A stretch of DNA of 64,000 nucleotides from DASRDR01 sp035550795 (GTDB lineage: Bacteria > Methylomirabilota > Methylomirabilia > Rokubacteriales > DASRDR01), in NCBI GenBank assembly GCA_035550795.1, contig DASZOL010000054.1, positions 1 to 64,000 on the forward strand, in the 5' to 3' direction. The position numbers were made by a program, and so were the translations under genes. A model generated the notes under the pieces. The model searched no databases, was not told the origin of the DNA, and saw only the letters and a list, made by a program, of their open reading frames with translations. Every line of letters begins with the position of its first letter. Within the stretch, counting starts at the first letter, position 1. Below, one piece after another: positions 41,914 through 51,053 of the stretch.

Positions 41914-43722
41914 TCAGGGCGCAGGAGCTCCCTCGGCGGCGGGCAGCGTGAAGCTCACCGCGGTCCCGGAGCCAAGGGCGCTCTCGATGCGAAGCTCGCC
42001 CCCGTGAGCCTGGACCAGGTGCTTGACGATCGCGAGCCCGAGGCCCGTTCCGCCGACCTCCCGCGACCGCGTCCGGTCGACCCGGTAGAAGCGCTCGGTG
42101 ATCCGGGGAAGGTCGGTCGACGGGATCCCGACGCCCGTGTCACGGACCGTGATCTCGACGCGCCCGTCCGACCCGAGGGCGGCCTCGATCCGGATCTGCC
42201 CACCCTCGGACGTGAACTTGACCGCGTTGTCCACCAGGTTCACCAGGATCTGGACCAGGCGGTCCCGATCCGCGCGGACGGCGAGCCCCGGTCTCACCGC
42301 GCGAACGAGGGTCAGACGGTTCTGCACGGTCCGGCGCTCGAACATCGCGGCCACCCCGGCGACGACCTCGTCCAGGTCGAGCCGCACCGGTACCAGTGTG
42401 ACGCGGCCGCTCTCGATGTTGGACAGCTCGAGCAGGTCGTCGATGAGGCGGTCCAGCCGCTCGGCGTGCGTGCCGGCCACCTCGAGGAAACGCCGCGCAT
42501 GCGCCGAGTCCTCGAGCGCGCCGTCCAAGAGCGTCTCGAGGTAGCCCTTAATGCACGTGAGCGGCGTCCGGAGCTCGTGGGAGACGTTCGCCACGAACTC
42601 ACTCCGGACCCGCTCGAGCCGGCGGAGCTCGGTCACGTCGTTGAGCACCAGGAGCACACCGGGGGCACCCGGGCCCAGGCCGAGCGGCGCGCCGCGCGCC
42701 GCGACCAGGCGGTTCACCGGAGGCCCCAGCTCGATCTCGTGACGCGCCGGCGCGGCCGTGGCCCGGACCTCGTCGACCAGGTCGAGGAGGCCCTTCTGCC
42801 GGATGACCTCCAGGAAGGAGCGCCCCTCGGGGATGCCCTGCTCCACTCCGAACATGGCCCGCGCCGCCGGGTTGAGCAAGAGCAGGCGCCCCCGGTCGTC
42901 CAGGGCCACCACGCCCTCGATCATGCCGTCGAGGATCGTGCGCACCTTGGCCTGTTCGTCACCGAGGCGCTCGATCTTCTCCCGGAGCGCGACCGCCGTC
43001 CGGTTGAGCGCGACTCCGAGAGCCGCGATCTCGTCCGTTCCCACCACCGGGACCGTCTGCGTCAGGTCGCCCTCGGCCATGCGACGGGCGGCGTCCTCCA
43101 TGCCGCGGAGGGGCCGCGTGACCCGCTGGCCCACGAAGAGGCCGACCACGGCCGCGACGGCGACGGCAAGGACTGCCCCTCCGGCGACCGTGCGGCGGAC
43201 CAGCGCCCGCGCTTCGTCGACGTCCTGGATCGGGAGGGCCAGGCGGAGGACGACCTGCCGCTGACCCTCGCGCTCGAGGGGCACCGCCACGTACAGGAGA
43301 TCCCGGCCCAGGGTGGCGCTCCGGCGCACGTCGCTCCCGATGACACCCGCCAGCGCCTGCCGGACCTCTGGGCGCTCGGCGTGGTTCTCGATCTCGCGAG
43401 TCGAATCTCGGTCGGATTCGGCCAGCACCGTGCCGTCGCCTGCGATCACGGTCACCCGCGCCCCCAGGGCCCGGGCATGGCGATGCGCCCGGGCCTGAAG
43501 GTCGGCCCCGTCGGACGAGCTCGCGAGCATCGGCGCGAAGACGTCGTGGAGGAGGCCGGCCTGGGTGACCAAGGTCGCCTGGAGCCGCGCCACCGCCTGC
43601 GCCTCGAGCGCGCGACTCACGTAGATCCCCATGACCACGACGCCCAGGCCAGCCACGATCGCCAGGAGAACGGTCAGTCGCCCGGCCAGACCCAGGCGTC
43701 GCTCCGCCCGCTGCGTCGTCAC
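41914..43722 (-). CDS. phoR: PhoR-type sensor histidine kinase
   Basis: A 602-residue inner-membrane kinase. Order: TM1 (LTVLLAIVAGLGVVVMGIYV), periplasmic dCache/CHASE-like domain of about 130 residues, TM2 (AVLAVAVAAVVGLFVG), HAMP (QRVTRPLRGMEDAARRMAEGDLTQ), a PAS domain, HisKA (FVANVSHELRTPLTCIKG), and HATPase (NLVDNAVKFTSEGG, DTGVGIPSTDLPRI, GGTGLGLAIVKHLV). The GTG start at 43722 overlaps the phoB stop (GTGA). PAS plus HAMP and the phoB partner indicate the phosphate-starvation system. Pst-PhoU genes lie 13 kb away. Confidence 0.9.
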   Translation of the reverse strand: MTTQRAERRLGLAGRLTVLLAIVAGLGVVVMGIYVSRALEAQAVARLQATLVTQAGLLHDVFAPMLASSSDGADLQARAHRHARALGARVTVIAGDGTVLAESDRDSTREIENHAERPEVRQALAGVIGSDVRRSATLGRDLLYVAVPLEREGQRQVVLRLALPIQDVDEARALVRRTVAGGAVLAVAVAAVVGLFVGQRVTRPLRGMEDAARRMAEGDLTQTVPVVGTDEIAALGVALNRTAVALREKIERLGDEQAKVRTILDGMIEGVVALDDRGRLLLLNPAARAMFGVEQGIPEGRSFLEVIRQKGLLDLVDEVRATAAPARHEIELGPPVNRLVAARGAPLGLGPGAPGVLLVLNDVTELRRLERVRSEFVANVSHELRTPLTCIKGYLETLLDGALEDSAHARRFLEVAGTHAERLDRLIDDLLELSNIESGRVTLVPVRLDLDEVVAGVAAMFERRTVQNRLTLVRAVRPGLAVRADRDRLVQILVNLVDNAVKFTSEGGQIRIEAALGSDGRVEITVRDTGVGIPSTDLPRITERFYRVDRTRSREVGGTGLGLAIVKHLVQAHGGELRIESALGSGTAVSFTLPAAEGAPAP

Positions 43723-44411
43723 GTCTCCCCGTCGAACCGGTATCCCACGGCCTTGACCGTCGCGATGCGGTGGGCCTCGGGTCCCAGCTTCGCCCGCAAG
43801 CGCCGGATGTGAACGTCGACGGTCCGCGACTCGATCTCCGCGGCGTTGGCGTAGCCCCACACCGCCTCGAGCAGCTGCTCGCGGCCGAGCACCCGGCCGT
43901 CCGCCCGCATCAGGGCCGCCAGGAGCCCGAACTCCTTGGCCGTCAGCTCTACGGGGCGGCCTCCGACGGTCACGGCATGCCGCGCCTCGTCGACGTGGAG
44001 ATCACCCGCTCCGAGCCCCGCCGGCTGCGGCGCGGGCCCCTCGGCGCGGCGAAGAACCGCATGAACCCGGGCCACGAGCTCCCGGGGGCTGAACGGCTTA
44101 ACCACGTAGTCGTCGGCGCCCAGCTCCAGGCCCACCACCCTGTCGACTTCCTCCCCCCGGGCGGTGAGCATGATAATGGGCAGCCGCCGGGTGGCGGATT
44201 CCCGACGGAGCTGACGGCAGACCTCCAGCCCGTCGAGTCCCGGCAGCATGAGGTCGAGGATCACGACGTCGGGCAGCTCCGCCCGCGCGAGCCGGAGCGC
44301 CGATCCGCCGTCGGGAGCGTGGACGACCCGCATCCCCGACTTCTCCAGGTGGTAGCGAACGAGGTCAGCGATGTCCCGCTCGTCCTCCACCACGAGCACC
44401 GTCTGCGCCAC
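43719..44411 (-). CDS. phoB: PhoB-type response regulator
   Basis: OmpR/PhoB-family regulator, 230 residues from the GTG at 44411 (MAQTVLVVEDERDIADLV). The receiver has phosphoacceptor Asp53 (DVVILDLMLPGLDG) and Lys105 (VVKPFSPRE). The winged-helix DNA-binding domain is LTAKEFGLLAALMRADGRVLGREQLLEAVWG to VRTVDVHIRRLRAKLGP with the end TVKAVGYRF. The PhoB assignment is by adjacency to phoR and by the presence of Pst-PhoU in the window; a generic OmpR regulator is the alternative. Confidence 0.92.
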   Translation of the reverse strand: MAQTVLVVEDERDIADLVRYHLEKSGMRVVHAPDGGSALRLARAELPDVVILDLMLPGLDGLEVCRQLRRESATRRLPIIMLTARGEEVDRVVGLELGADDYVVKPFSPRELVARVHAVLRRAEGPAPQPAGLGAGDLHVDEARHAVTVGGRPVELTAKEFGLLAALMRADGRVLGREQLLEAVWGYANAAEIESRTVDVHIRRLRAKLGPEAHRIATVKAVGYRFDGET

Positions 44412-44503
44412 GCCGGGCCCTCCCCTGCGGCTGAATTGTAGCCTGGACGGGTCGGACGGCGCCCGGCGGCGTGGCGGGGTCTCGCGGAGCGAGCGCTCCC
44501 TCT

Positions 44504-45091
44504 TCAGACGGCCGCGGCCCGCGCGTCCGTCATCCGGCAGAAGTACCGGTGGACGCTCAGGTCGCCGGTGAGCTCGGGGTGGAAGGTCGCGACCAGGACC
44601 GAGCCCTCCCGCGCGAGCACCGGGTCGTCCCCATGGCGCGCCAACACCTCGACCTCGCGGCCGACGCGCCGGATCCGGGGCGCGCGGATGAACACCATCC
44701 GGAGCGGCGCGTCGCCGTCGCCGAGCCCCACCTGAGTCTCGGCCTCGAAGGACTCCCGCTGGCGACCGTAGCTGTTGCGCTCCACGGTCACGTCGATCAG
44801 CCCCAGGGAGGGCTGGTGCGGCCCCTCCACCTCCCGGGCGAGGACGATCAAGCCCGCGCACGTGCCGAACAGGGGTCGACCGCTCGCGTGGAACGCCCGG
44901 AGGGCCGGCTCGAAGTCCCAGACCCGCATGAGGTGGAGGAGCGTCGTGCTCTCACCCCCCGGCAGGATCAGGGCGTCGACGTCGTCGAGCGCCCCGGGCT
45001 TCCGCACCTCGACCGGCTCGACGGCCGCTCGGCGGAGCGCCTCCGCGTGGAGCGCGAAATCTCCCTGGAGGGCGAGGACCCCGATCCGCAC
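44504..45091 (-). CDS. pdxT: Pyridoxal 5'-phosphate synthase glutaminase subunit PdxT
   Basis: A 195-residue class I glutamine amidotransferase that supplies ammonia to PdxS. The nucleophile is Cys78 in FGTCAGLIVLA and the catalytic dyad is His171/Glu173 in TFHPELTGD; the LPGGESTTLLHLM block is characteristic. It follows pdxS by four bases, so the two subunits are co-translated. Length and motifs are normal. Confidence 0.96.
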   Translation of the reverse strand: MRIGVLALQGDFALHAEALRRAAVEPVEVRKPGALDDVDALILPGGESTTLLHLMRVWDFEPALRAFHASGRPLFGTCAGLIVLAREVEGPHQPSLGLIDVTVERNSYGRQRESFEAETQVGLGDGDAPLRMVFIRAPRIRRVGREVEVLARHGDDPVLAREGSVLVATFHPELTGDLSVHRYFCRMTDARAAAV

Positions 45092-45095
45092 TGCC

Positions 45096-45992
45096 TCACC
45101 ACCCGCGGGTCTGGAGGAGCTCGCCGGCGGCGAGCTTGGAGGTCTCGATCCCCGCCATCGCGTCGCCGAGGTCCTCGCTCACCTTCACGAGCACTTCGGG
45201 GTCCCGGTAGTGGGTCGTCGCCTGCACGATGGCGCGCGCCCGTCGCTCGGGGTCGCTGGACTTGAAGACGCCGGAGCCCACGAAGACCGCCTCGGCCCCG
45301 AGCTGCATCATGAGGGCGGCGTCGGCGGGCGTGGCGATCCCTCCCGCGGAGAAGTTCGGGACCGGCAGGCGCCGGTTCGCCGCGACCCACCGCACCAGGT
45401 CGTAGGGCGCGCCGAGGGTCTTGGCCTCGGCCATGAGCTCCTCGGCGCCCAGCACCGCGAGCCGGCGGATCCCCGTGGTGAGCGCGCGCATGTGGCGAAC
45501 GGCCTCGACGATGTTGCCGGAGCCGGCCTCACCCTTGGTGCGGATCATCGCGGCGCCCTCGCCGATCCGACGCAGCGCCTCGCCGAGATCCCGCGCGCCG
45601 CAGACGAAGGGCACGCGAAACGCGAGCTTGTCGATGTGGAAATGCTCGTCGGCCGGGGTCAGGACCTCCGACTCGTCGATGAAGTCGACGCCAAGCGCCT
45701 CCAGGATCTGCGCCTCGACGAAGTGGCCGATCCGGGCCTTGGCCATCACCGGGATGCTGACCGTCTGCTGGATCTCCCGGATCTTGCCGACGGCGGCCAT
45801 GCGTGCGACGCCGCCGTCGCGCCGGATGTCGGACGGGACCCGCTCGAGCGCCATCACCGACGCGGCGCCGGCCTGCTCGGCGATCCGCGCCTGCTCGGCG
45901 TTCGTCACGTCCATGATCACGCCGCCCTTGAGCATCTCGGCGAGGCCGATGTGCTTCGGGTCGGCGACCCTGAGGCCGTTCACGTCGCTCAT
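45096..45992 (-). CDS. pdxS: Pyridoxal 5'-phosphate synthase subunit PdxS
   Basis: A 298-residue TIM-barrel synthase making PLP from ribose 5-phosphate, glyceraldehyde 3-phosphate and ammonia. Lys85 (VMAKARIGH) and Lys153 (RTKGEAGSGN) match the two active-site lysines, and Asp28 (IMDVT) is present. It forms a dodecamer with PdxT. The gene is 39 bases from pdxR on the same strand, an arrangement in which PdxR usually activates pdxST. Confidence 0.97.
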   Translation of the reverse strand: MSDVNGLRVADPKHIGLAEMLKGGVIMDVTNAEQARIAEQAGAASVMALERVPSDIRRDGGVARMAAVGKIREIQQTVSIPVMAKARIGHFVEAQILEALGVDFIDESEVLTPADEHFHIDKLAFRVPFVCGARDLGEALRRIGEGAAMIRTKGEAGSGNIVEAVRHMRALTTGIRRLAVLGAEELMAEAKTLGAPYDLVRWVAANRRLPVPNFSAGGIATPADAALMMQLGAEAVFVGSGVFKSSDPERRARAIVQATTHYRDPEVLVKVSEDLGDAMAGIETSKLAAGELLQTRGW

Positions 45993-46031
45993 CGCACACC
46001 GTTCCTTTCGTTCGTCAGGGTCCAGGCCACG

Positions 46032-47576
46032 TCAAACCACCAGGGCCTCGGCGGGCCCGGGGACCGACCGCGGGCTCTTGGTCCGTCGCCAGTCCGTGAT
46101 CGCCTCGGCAAGCCGCCGGACGCCGTCGTCGATTCGCCGCGCGGGCACCGAGGAGAACGACAGCCGAACCGTACCCTCGCCGCTGCCGTCGAGGAAGAAG
46201 CGGGCCCCTGGCGTGAAGCCCACGCCCCGGCGGAGCGCGCGGGGCAGGAGCGCCGCCGCGTCGCACCCGGCCGGCAGCGTGAGCAGCAGGGAGAAGCCGC
46301 CCCGGGGCTCCGTCCAGCTCACACCCTCCGGCATGTGCCGCCCCAGCGCCTCGATCAACGCCGCGCGCCGGCGGTCGTACTCGCGGCCGATCCGCGCGAT
46401 GTGGCGGTCCAGCAGGCGCCGCTCGCAGAAGCGGTGGACGGCCGCCTGGATCAGCGGGCTCGTTCCGAGGTCGGCGAGCTGCTTGGCCGCCAGGAGGCGG
46501 GCCACGACGGGCGGGGGGGCCACGAGCCATCCCAGGCGGAGGCCCGGGAAGAGGACCTTCGAGAAGGTGCCGATGTAGAGGACCAGGCCGTCCCGGTCGA
46601 GTGCCCGGAGCGGGAGCGGCCGGCGATCTCCGTAGTAGAGGCTGCCGTCGAAACCGTCCTCGACGATCGGCACGTGGTGTCGCGCCGCGACATCCAGGAC
46701 CCGCCGCGCCGCCTCGGGGGTCATCGTCCTGCCCGTCGGGTTGTGGGCCGTCGGCTGGCAGTAGAAGAGCTTCGGACGGTGCCGCTCCAGCACCTGTCCG
46801 AGCGCGCCGGCGGACGGGCCCTCGCGGTCCCAGGGCACCGGCACCAGCTGGGCTCCCGCCGCCCGGAAGACGTCGATGGCGCGGGGATAGGTGGGCTGCT
46901 CCATCGCCACGACGTCGCCCGGATCGACGAACGTCCGCGCGATCAGGTCGAAGCCCTGCTGGGAGCCGTTGACCACCAGGATCTCCTCGGCGCGTGCCTC
47001 GACCCCGAAGCGGAGAAGGTAGGTTGCCAGGTATGCGCGGAGCGGCGGATACCCGTCACCGCCCGGCTGGTACTGGAGGAGCGTCGCGCCCTCCGCCCGG
47101 ACGACCTGGTTCAGCACGCGCCGGAACGCGTCGATCGGAAAGAGCCCGCTGTCGGGCGTCCCCTCCGCGAACGAGACCAGGGGCCGCGTGCCGCCTGGCA
47201 GGGCCGACCGGCGCTCGGCGCCCGAGCCCGCGATGTGCGTGCGCCGCGAGAACAGCCGCGACCAGTCCAGCGGGACGCGCGCCGGAGCCGGAGCCGGCGG
47301 CGCCGAGCGGGCCTCGCCCGCCGGCGACGCGGCGACGAACGTCCCCTGCCCCACGTGGGCCCGCGCCTGGCCCGACGCCACCAGCTCCTCGTACGCGAGG
47401 GCGACGGTCGTGCGGTTGACGCCGAGCGCCTGGGCCAGCTCGCGGGTCGCCGGCAGCTTGACCCCCGGGGCGAGCCACCCCTCGCGGATCAGCCGCTCGA
47501 TCTGCCCCTGGATCTGCCGGGCGAGCGGCACGTCGCTCTCGCGGTCCAGTACGAGGCTGAGCGCCATACCCGCCAT
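46032..47576 (-). CDS. pdxR: MocR/PdxR-family regulator (GntR HTH plus aminotransferase fold)
   Basis: A 514-residue protein from the ATG at 47576. Residues 1-75 form a winged helix: PLARQIQGQIERLIREGWLAPGVKLPATRELAQALGVNRTTVALAYEELVASGQ. The rest is a class I aminotransferase domain (FSKVLFPGLRLGWLVAPP, PTAHNPTGRTMTPEAARRVL, VEDGFDGSLYYGDR) where the PLP lysine would sit in TFSKVLFPG. Such proteins use PLP as a signal. Adjacency to pdxS-pdxT makes PdxR the best name. It is divergent from the cyclase gene over 132 bases. Confidence 0.92.
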   Translation of the reverse strand: MAGMALSLVLDRESDVPLARQIQGQIERLIREGWLAPGVKLPATRELAQALGVNRTTVALAYEELVASGQARAHVGQGTFVAASPAGEARSAPPAPAPARVPLDWSRLFSRRTHIAGSGAERRSALPGGTRPLVSFAEGTPDSGLFPIDAFRRVLNQVVRAEGATLLQYQPGGDGYPPLRAYLATYLLRFGVEARAEEILVVNGSQQGFDLIARTFVDPGDVVAMEQPTYPRAIDVFRAAGAQLVPVPWDREGPSAGALGQVLERHRPKLFYCQPTAHNPTGRTMTPEAARRVLDVAARHHVPIVEDGFDGSLYYGDRRPLPLRALDRDGLVLYIGTFSKVLFPGLRLGWLVAPPPVVARLLAAKQLADLGTSPLIQAAVHRFCERRLLDRHIARIGREYDRRRAALIEALGRHMPEGVSWTEPRGGFSLLLTLPAGCDAAALLPRALRRGVGFTPGARFFLDGSGEGTVRLSFSSVPARRIDDGVRRLAEAITDWRRTKSPRSVPGPAEALVV

Positions 47577-47708
47577 TTTCGCTACGTTCTGATGATCGTC
47601 AACCGCCAATTGGAGACCCTCCGCCCCCGCCATTCGGGCCGCAGCGCGTGGACTTGACCGTGCCACGGGTCGTATGAAAACCTCAGGACACCGCACCCGG
47701 GATGAGCA

Positions 47709-49658
47709 ATGCCCGCCGAAAATGATTCGCTGGAGCGCGGACGCAGCGCCCTCGAGCGCCACTCGTGGCGTGAGGCGTTCGAGCGACTGAGTGCCGCGGA
47801 CGCCTCGCAGGGCCTCTCGGCGGAGGACCTCGAAGGTCTCGCGACGGCGACTCGATGGCTGGGCCGGGTGGCGGAGTGCATGGTTGTGCGCGAGCGCGCC
47901 TACACGGCGCACCTGAAGGCCGGAAACCGTCGTCGCGCCGGGTTCGTCGCGCTGGAGCTGGCCCGGGACTACTTCGGGAAGCGCAACCCCTCGGTCGGCA
48001 GAGCATGGCTGAACCGGGGCGAGCGCCTTCTCGAGGCGGAGCCCGAGTCGATCGAGCACGGCTACCTTGCGCGGATGCGCGGTGTCATGACCAGCGATCC
48101 TGAGGAGGCACTCAAGCACGCACAGCGAACCTTCGACATCGGCTCCCGGTTGGGCGACCCCGATCTCGTGGCTCTCGGCCTGCACGACCGAGGACGTATC
48201 CTCATTGCCAGGGGTCAGGTGGCCGAAGGCATGGCGCTGATCGACGAGGCCACACTGCCCGCGGTGTCCGGGGAGCTGGGCCCGTTCGCGACGGCCATCA
48301 TCTACTGCAACACGGTCGAATCCTGCAGGGAGCTGGCGGACTATCGCCGCGCCGGCGAGTGGACCGACGCCGCCACGCGCTGGTGTGAGCGTGAAGGCAT
48401 CGCCGGGTTCCCGGGGGTGTGCCGCGTGCACCGGGCCGGGATCATGCGCCTCCGGGGCGCCTGGGTGGAGGCGGAGCAGGAGGTGCGCCGCGCCTGCGAC
48501 GAGCTACTGGAGTTCAATCTCTACTACGCGGCCGAGGCATTCTACGAGCTGGGAGAGATCCGACTGCGCCTCGGTGATCTCCCAGAGGCCGCCGAGGCGT
48601 TCCGACAGGCGCACGAGCTCGGTCGGGAGCCGCAGCCCGGTCTCGCGCTGCTGCGCCTTGTCGAGGGGAAGGTGGATGCCGCGCTCGCCTCGGTAAGGAG
48701 CGCGCTCGCCGAGACGACCGGCGATCGACTCGCACGGGCTCGGCTCCTGCCCGCTCAGGTGGAGATCGCCGTGGCGGCGGCCGATCACGAGGGCGCGCGA
48801 GCGGCGACCGAAGAGCTAGAGTCGATTGCGCGCGTCTACGGGACGTCATTGCTCGAGGCGAGCGCGGTGTGGGCGCGAGGGGTGGTGCAGCTCGCGGAGG
48901 GCGATGGGGCCGCCGCACGGCAGAGCTTGCGCCGGGCGTATCGGCTCTGGCAGGAGCTAGAGGCACCATACGAGAGCGCACGCGCCCGGGTGCTCCTGGC
49001 GTCGGCGTATCGTATGGAAGGGGACCACGAGGCGGTCACCCTGGAGCTCACGGCCGCCAGGTCCGTCTTCGAACGTCTGGGAGCCCAGCTGGACCTCCGC
49101 CACGTGTCCCAGTTGCTGAGCCGGGAGGCTTCGACCGAAGGACTCACCCGGCCCGCGGCCCCAATCACCCGCACCTTCATGTTCACCGATATCGTCAACT
49201 CCACCAAGCTGGTGGAGGCCATCGGGGACGAGGCCTGGGGCGAGCTCTCGCAGTGGCACGACCGGACCTTGCGCTCGTTGTTCGCGACGCACAGCGGCCA
49301 GGAGATCGATCACGCCGGCGACGGGTTCTTCGTCGCGTTCGAGGGGCCCGTCCAGGCCATCGCGTGCGCAGTCTCGATCCAGCGGACCCTGGCGGATCAC
49401 CGCCACACTCACGGATTCTCCCCGCAACTTCGCATCGGGTTGCACACGGCGACGGTGTCACATGCCGCGGCAGAATACCGTGGCAAAGGCGTGCACGAGG
49501 CGGCGCGGATCGCCGCGGTCGCCGAGGCGGGCGAGATCGTGTCGAGCGAGGACACGGCTGCCGGCGCGGCAACTGGCTTCCCGACGTCGGAGCCCCGGCT
49601 CGTCAGCCTGAAAGGCCTCTCGGAGCCCGTTCGGATCGTGAGGATCCACTGGCAATAG
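47709..49658 (+). CDS. TPR protein with C-terminal class III adenylate/guanylate cyclase domain
   Basis: A 649-residue protein. Residues 1-470 are a superhelix of TPR-like repeats (for example LSAEDLEGLATATRWLGRVAEC, LADYRRAGEWTDAATRWC, GDLPEAAEAFRQAHELG). From about 480 it is a class III cyclase: FMFTDIVNSTKLVEAIGDEAW with the first metal Asp, HAGDGFFVAFEG with the second, LRIGLHTATV and GKGVHEAARIAAVAEAGEIV. The position usually occupied by the transition-state Asn is His in GVHEAARIA, so activity may be altered. No membrane segment. Codon usage looks slightly less GC-biased than its neighbours. Substrate (ATP or GTP) is not certain. Confidence 0.88.
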   Translation: MPAENDSLERGRSALERHSWREAFERLSAADASQGLSAEDLEGLATATRWLGRVAECMVVRERAYTAHLKAGNRRRAGFVALELARDYFGKRNPSVGRAWLNRGERLLEAEPESIEHGYLARMRGVMTSDPEEALKHAQRTFDIGSRLGDPDLVALGLHDRGRILIARGQVAEGMALIDEATLPAVSGELGPFATAIIYCNTVESCRELADYRRAGEWTDAATRWCEREGIAGFPGVCRVHRAGIMRLRGAWVEAEQEVRRACDELLEFNLYYAAEAFYELGEIRLRLGDLPEAAEAFRQAHELGREPQPGLALLRLVEGKVDAALASVRSALAETTGDRLARARLLPAQVEIAVAAADHEGARAATEELESIARVYGTSLLEASAVWARGVVQLAEGDGAAARQSLRRAYRLWQELEAPYESARARVLLASAYRMEGDHEAVTLELTAARSVFERLGAQLDLRHVSQLLSREASTEGLTRPAAPITRTFMFTDIVNSTKLVEAIGDEAWGELSQWHDRTLRSLFATHSGQEIDHAGDGFFVAFEGPVQAIACAVSIQRTLADHRHTHGFSPQLRIGLHTATVSHAAAEYRGKGVHEAARIAAVAEAGEIVSSEDTAAGAATGFPTSEPRLVSLKGLSEPVRIVRIHWQ

Positions 49659-49867
49659 ACCGGGCGATCGCAGGATCAGAGGCGCGAACGGCTCTACCTG
49701 GACTTCCGACGCCGGGTAAAGGCCCAAGGCACCTCCCGAGTGAGGACACGGTCCCGGCGCTCCTCTACCCCTACGCCAGCCGGCCGCTCGTTCTTCCAGT
49801 GGGATGAGAGCGGAGCACTGGCACGTACTCGTAACCTGTTCGTCACTCCTGGCCGCAGGATTCGATC

Positions 49868-50926
49868 ATGGCAAAGAGACCGCGGGGCAGCACGGGCACG
49901 CCGCTTGAAATCAAGCTCCGTTACTCCCGCGCGGTTCGGGCGAGGGCTCCACGGCCCGTCCTCACGATCATCCTGACCGTCGCGCTTCTCTTCGCGCCAT
50001 GCGCCGCCCTTGCGCAGCCGGCCGGAAAGGTCTACCGCATCGGGTTTCTCTGGGACAGCCCGACGGTGTTTCCGGATGCGATCGAGGCCTTCCGTCAGGG
50101 GCTTCGCGATCTGGGCTACGTCGAGGGTCGAAACCTCACGATCGAGTACCGGTGGGCGGAGGGGAAGCCCGAACGGATGCGTGAACTTGCGGAGGAGCTT
50201 GTCCGGCTCAAGGTCGACGTGATCATGGCACCCAGTTCCGTCTACACGGGCGCAGCGATGCAAGCCACCTCGACGATTCCCATCGTCTTCATGAGTCACG
50301 CGGACCCGCTCGGCAGCGGCCACGTGAGGAGCCTCGCGCGGCCAGGCGGCAACGCCACGGGGCTCGCCATCATGATGACCGAGACGAACGTCAAGGGCCT
50401 GGAGCTGCTCAAGGAAGCGGTCCCGCGGCTCTCGCGCGTTGGGGTCGTCTGGGACCCGGCCACGCCGTCACATGGACCGGGCCTGAAAGCGGTCGAGGGT
50501 GCCGGCCCATCGCTGGGACTGCGGATTCAATCGGTGCCCGTGCGCAGCGCGAGCGAGTATGAGAGCGCGTTCTCGACCATGGTCCGGGAGCACGCCGACG
50601 GATTTCTCGTCCTTTCAACCCCCCTGTTCATTGCCGGAGCCAAGCGCCTCGCGGAACTCGCGTTGACCCACAAACTGCCCTCGTTGTTCGGGCCGAAACA
50701 TCACGTCGTGGCCGGCGGGCTCATGAGCTATTCGCCACACCGCGCTGACCTCTACCGTCGTGGCGCCACTCTCGTGGACAAGATCCTCACAGGCGCCAAC
50801 CCCGCTGACCTGCCCGTGGAGCGAGCGACGACATTCGAGCTGGTCATCAACATGAAGACCGCCAAGCTACTCGGTCTCACCATCCGACCGTCGGTGCTGG
50901 CGCGGGCGGATGAGATCATTCAGTGA
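49868..50926 (+). CDS. Orphan ABC transporter substrate-binding protein (TrpX/PF04392 type)
   Basis: A 352-residue periplasmic binding protein with an N-terminal basic leader and signal segment (LTIILTVALLFAPCAALA) ending near residue 48. The mature part has YRIGFLWDSPTVFPDAIEAFRQGLRDLGYVEGRNLTIEYRWAEG, PIVFMSHADPLGSGHVRSLARPGGNATGL and ADLYRRGATLVDKILTGANPADLPVE, the standard blocks of the YtrB/TrpX-type ABC_sub_bind family. No permease or ATPase is near, as is common for such proteins in related soil lineages. Ligand unknown. The region is a little less GC-rich than the operons around it. Confidence 0.88.
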   Translation: MAKRPRGSTGTPLEIKLRYSRAVRARAPRPVLTIILTVALLFAPCAALAQPAGKVYRIGFLWDSPTVFPDAIEAFRQGLRDLGYVEGRNLTIEYRWAEGKPERMRELAEELVRLKVDVIMAPSSVYTGAAMQATSTIPIVFMSHADPLGSGHVRSLARPGGNATGLAIMMTETNVKGLELLKEAVPRLSRVGVVWDPATPSHGPGLKAVEGAGPSLGLRIQSVPVRSASEYESAFSTMVREHADGFLVLSTPLFIAGAKRLAELALTHKLPSLFGPKHHVVAGGLMSYSPHRADLYRRGATLVDKILTGANPADLPVERATTFELVINMKTAKLLGLTIRPSVLARADEIIQ

Positions 50927-51053
50927 CGGAGCGTGCTACTGCACCGGAAGATGCGTTCCAGAGATTTCCACCGGAATCGGGACACCATCCCCGGGCGCAA
51001 CGGCAGGAGTGGTGACACACTCGAATCATGGGTCGGAACACTAGAGACGGATC

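Noticed and set aside
44775..47657. A 960-codon plus-strand open frame across pdxT, pdxS and pdxR
   Set aside because: Entirely antisense to three well-defined genes; composition is that of a shadow frame.
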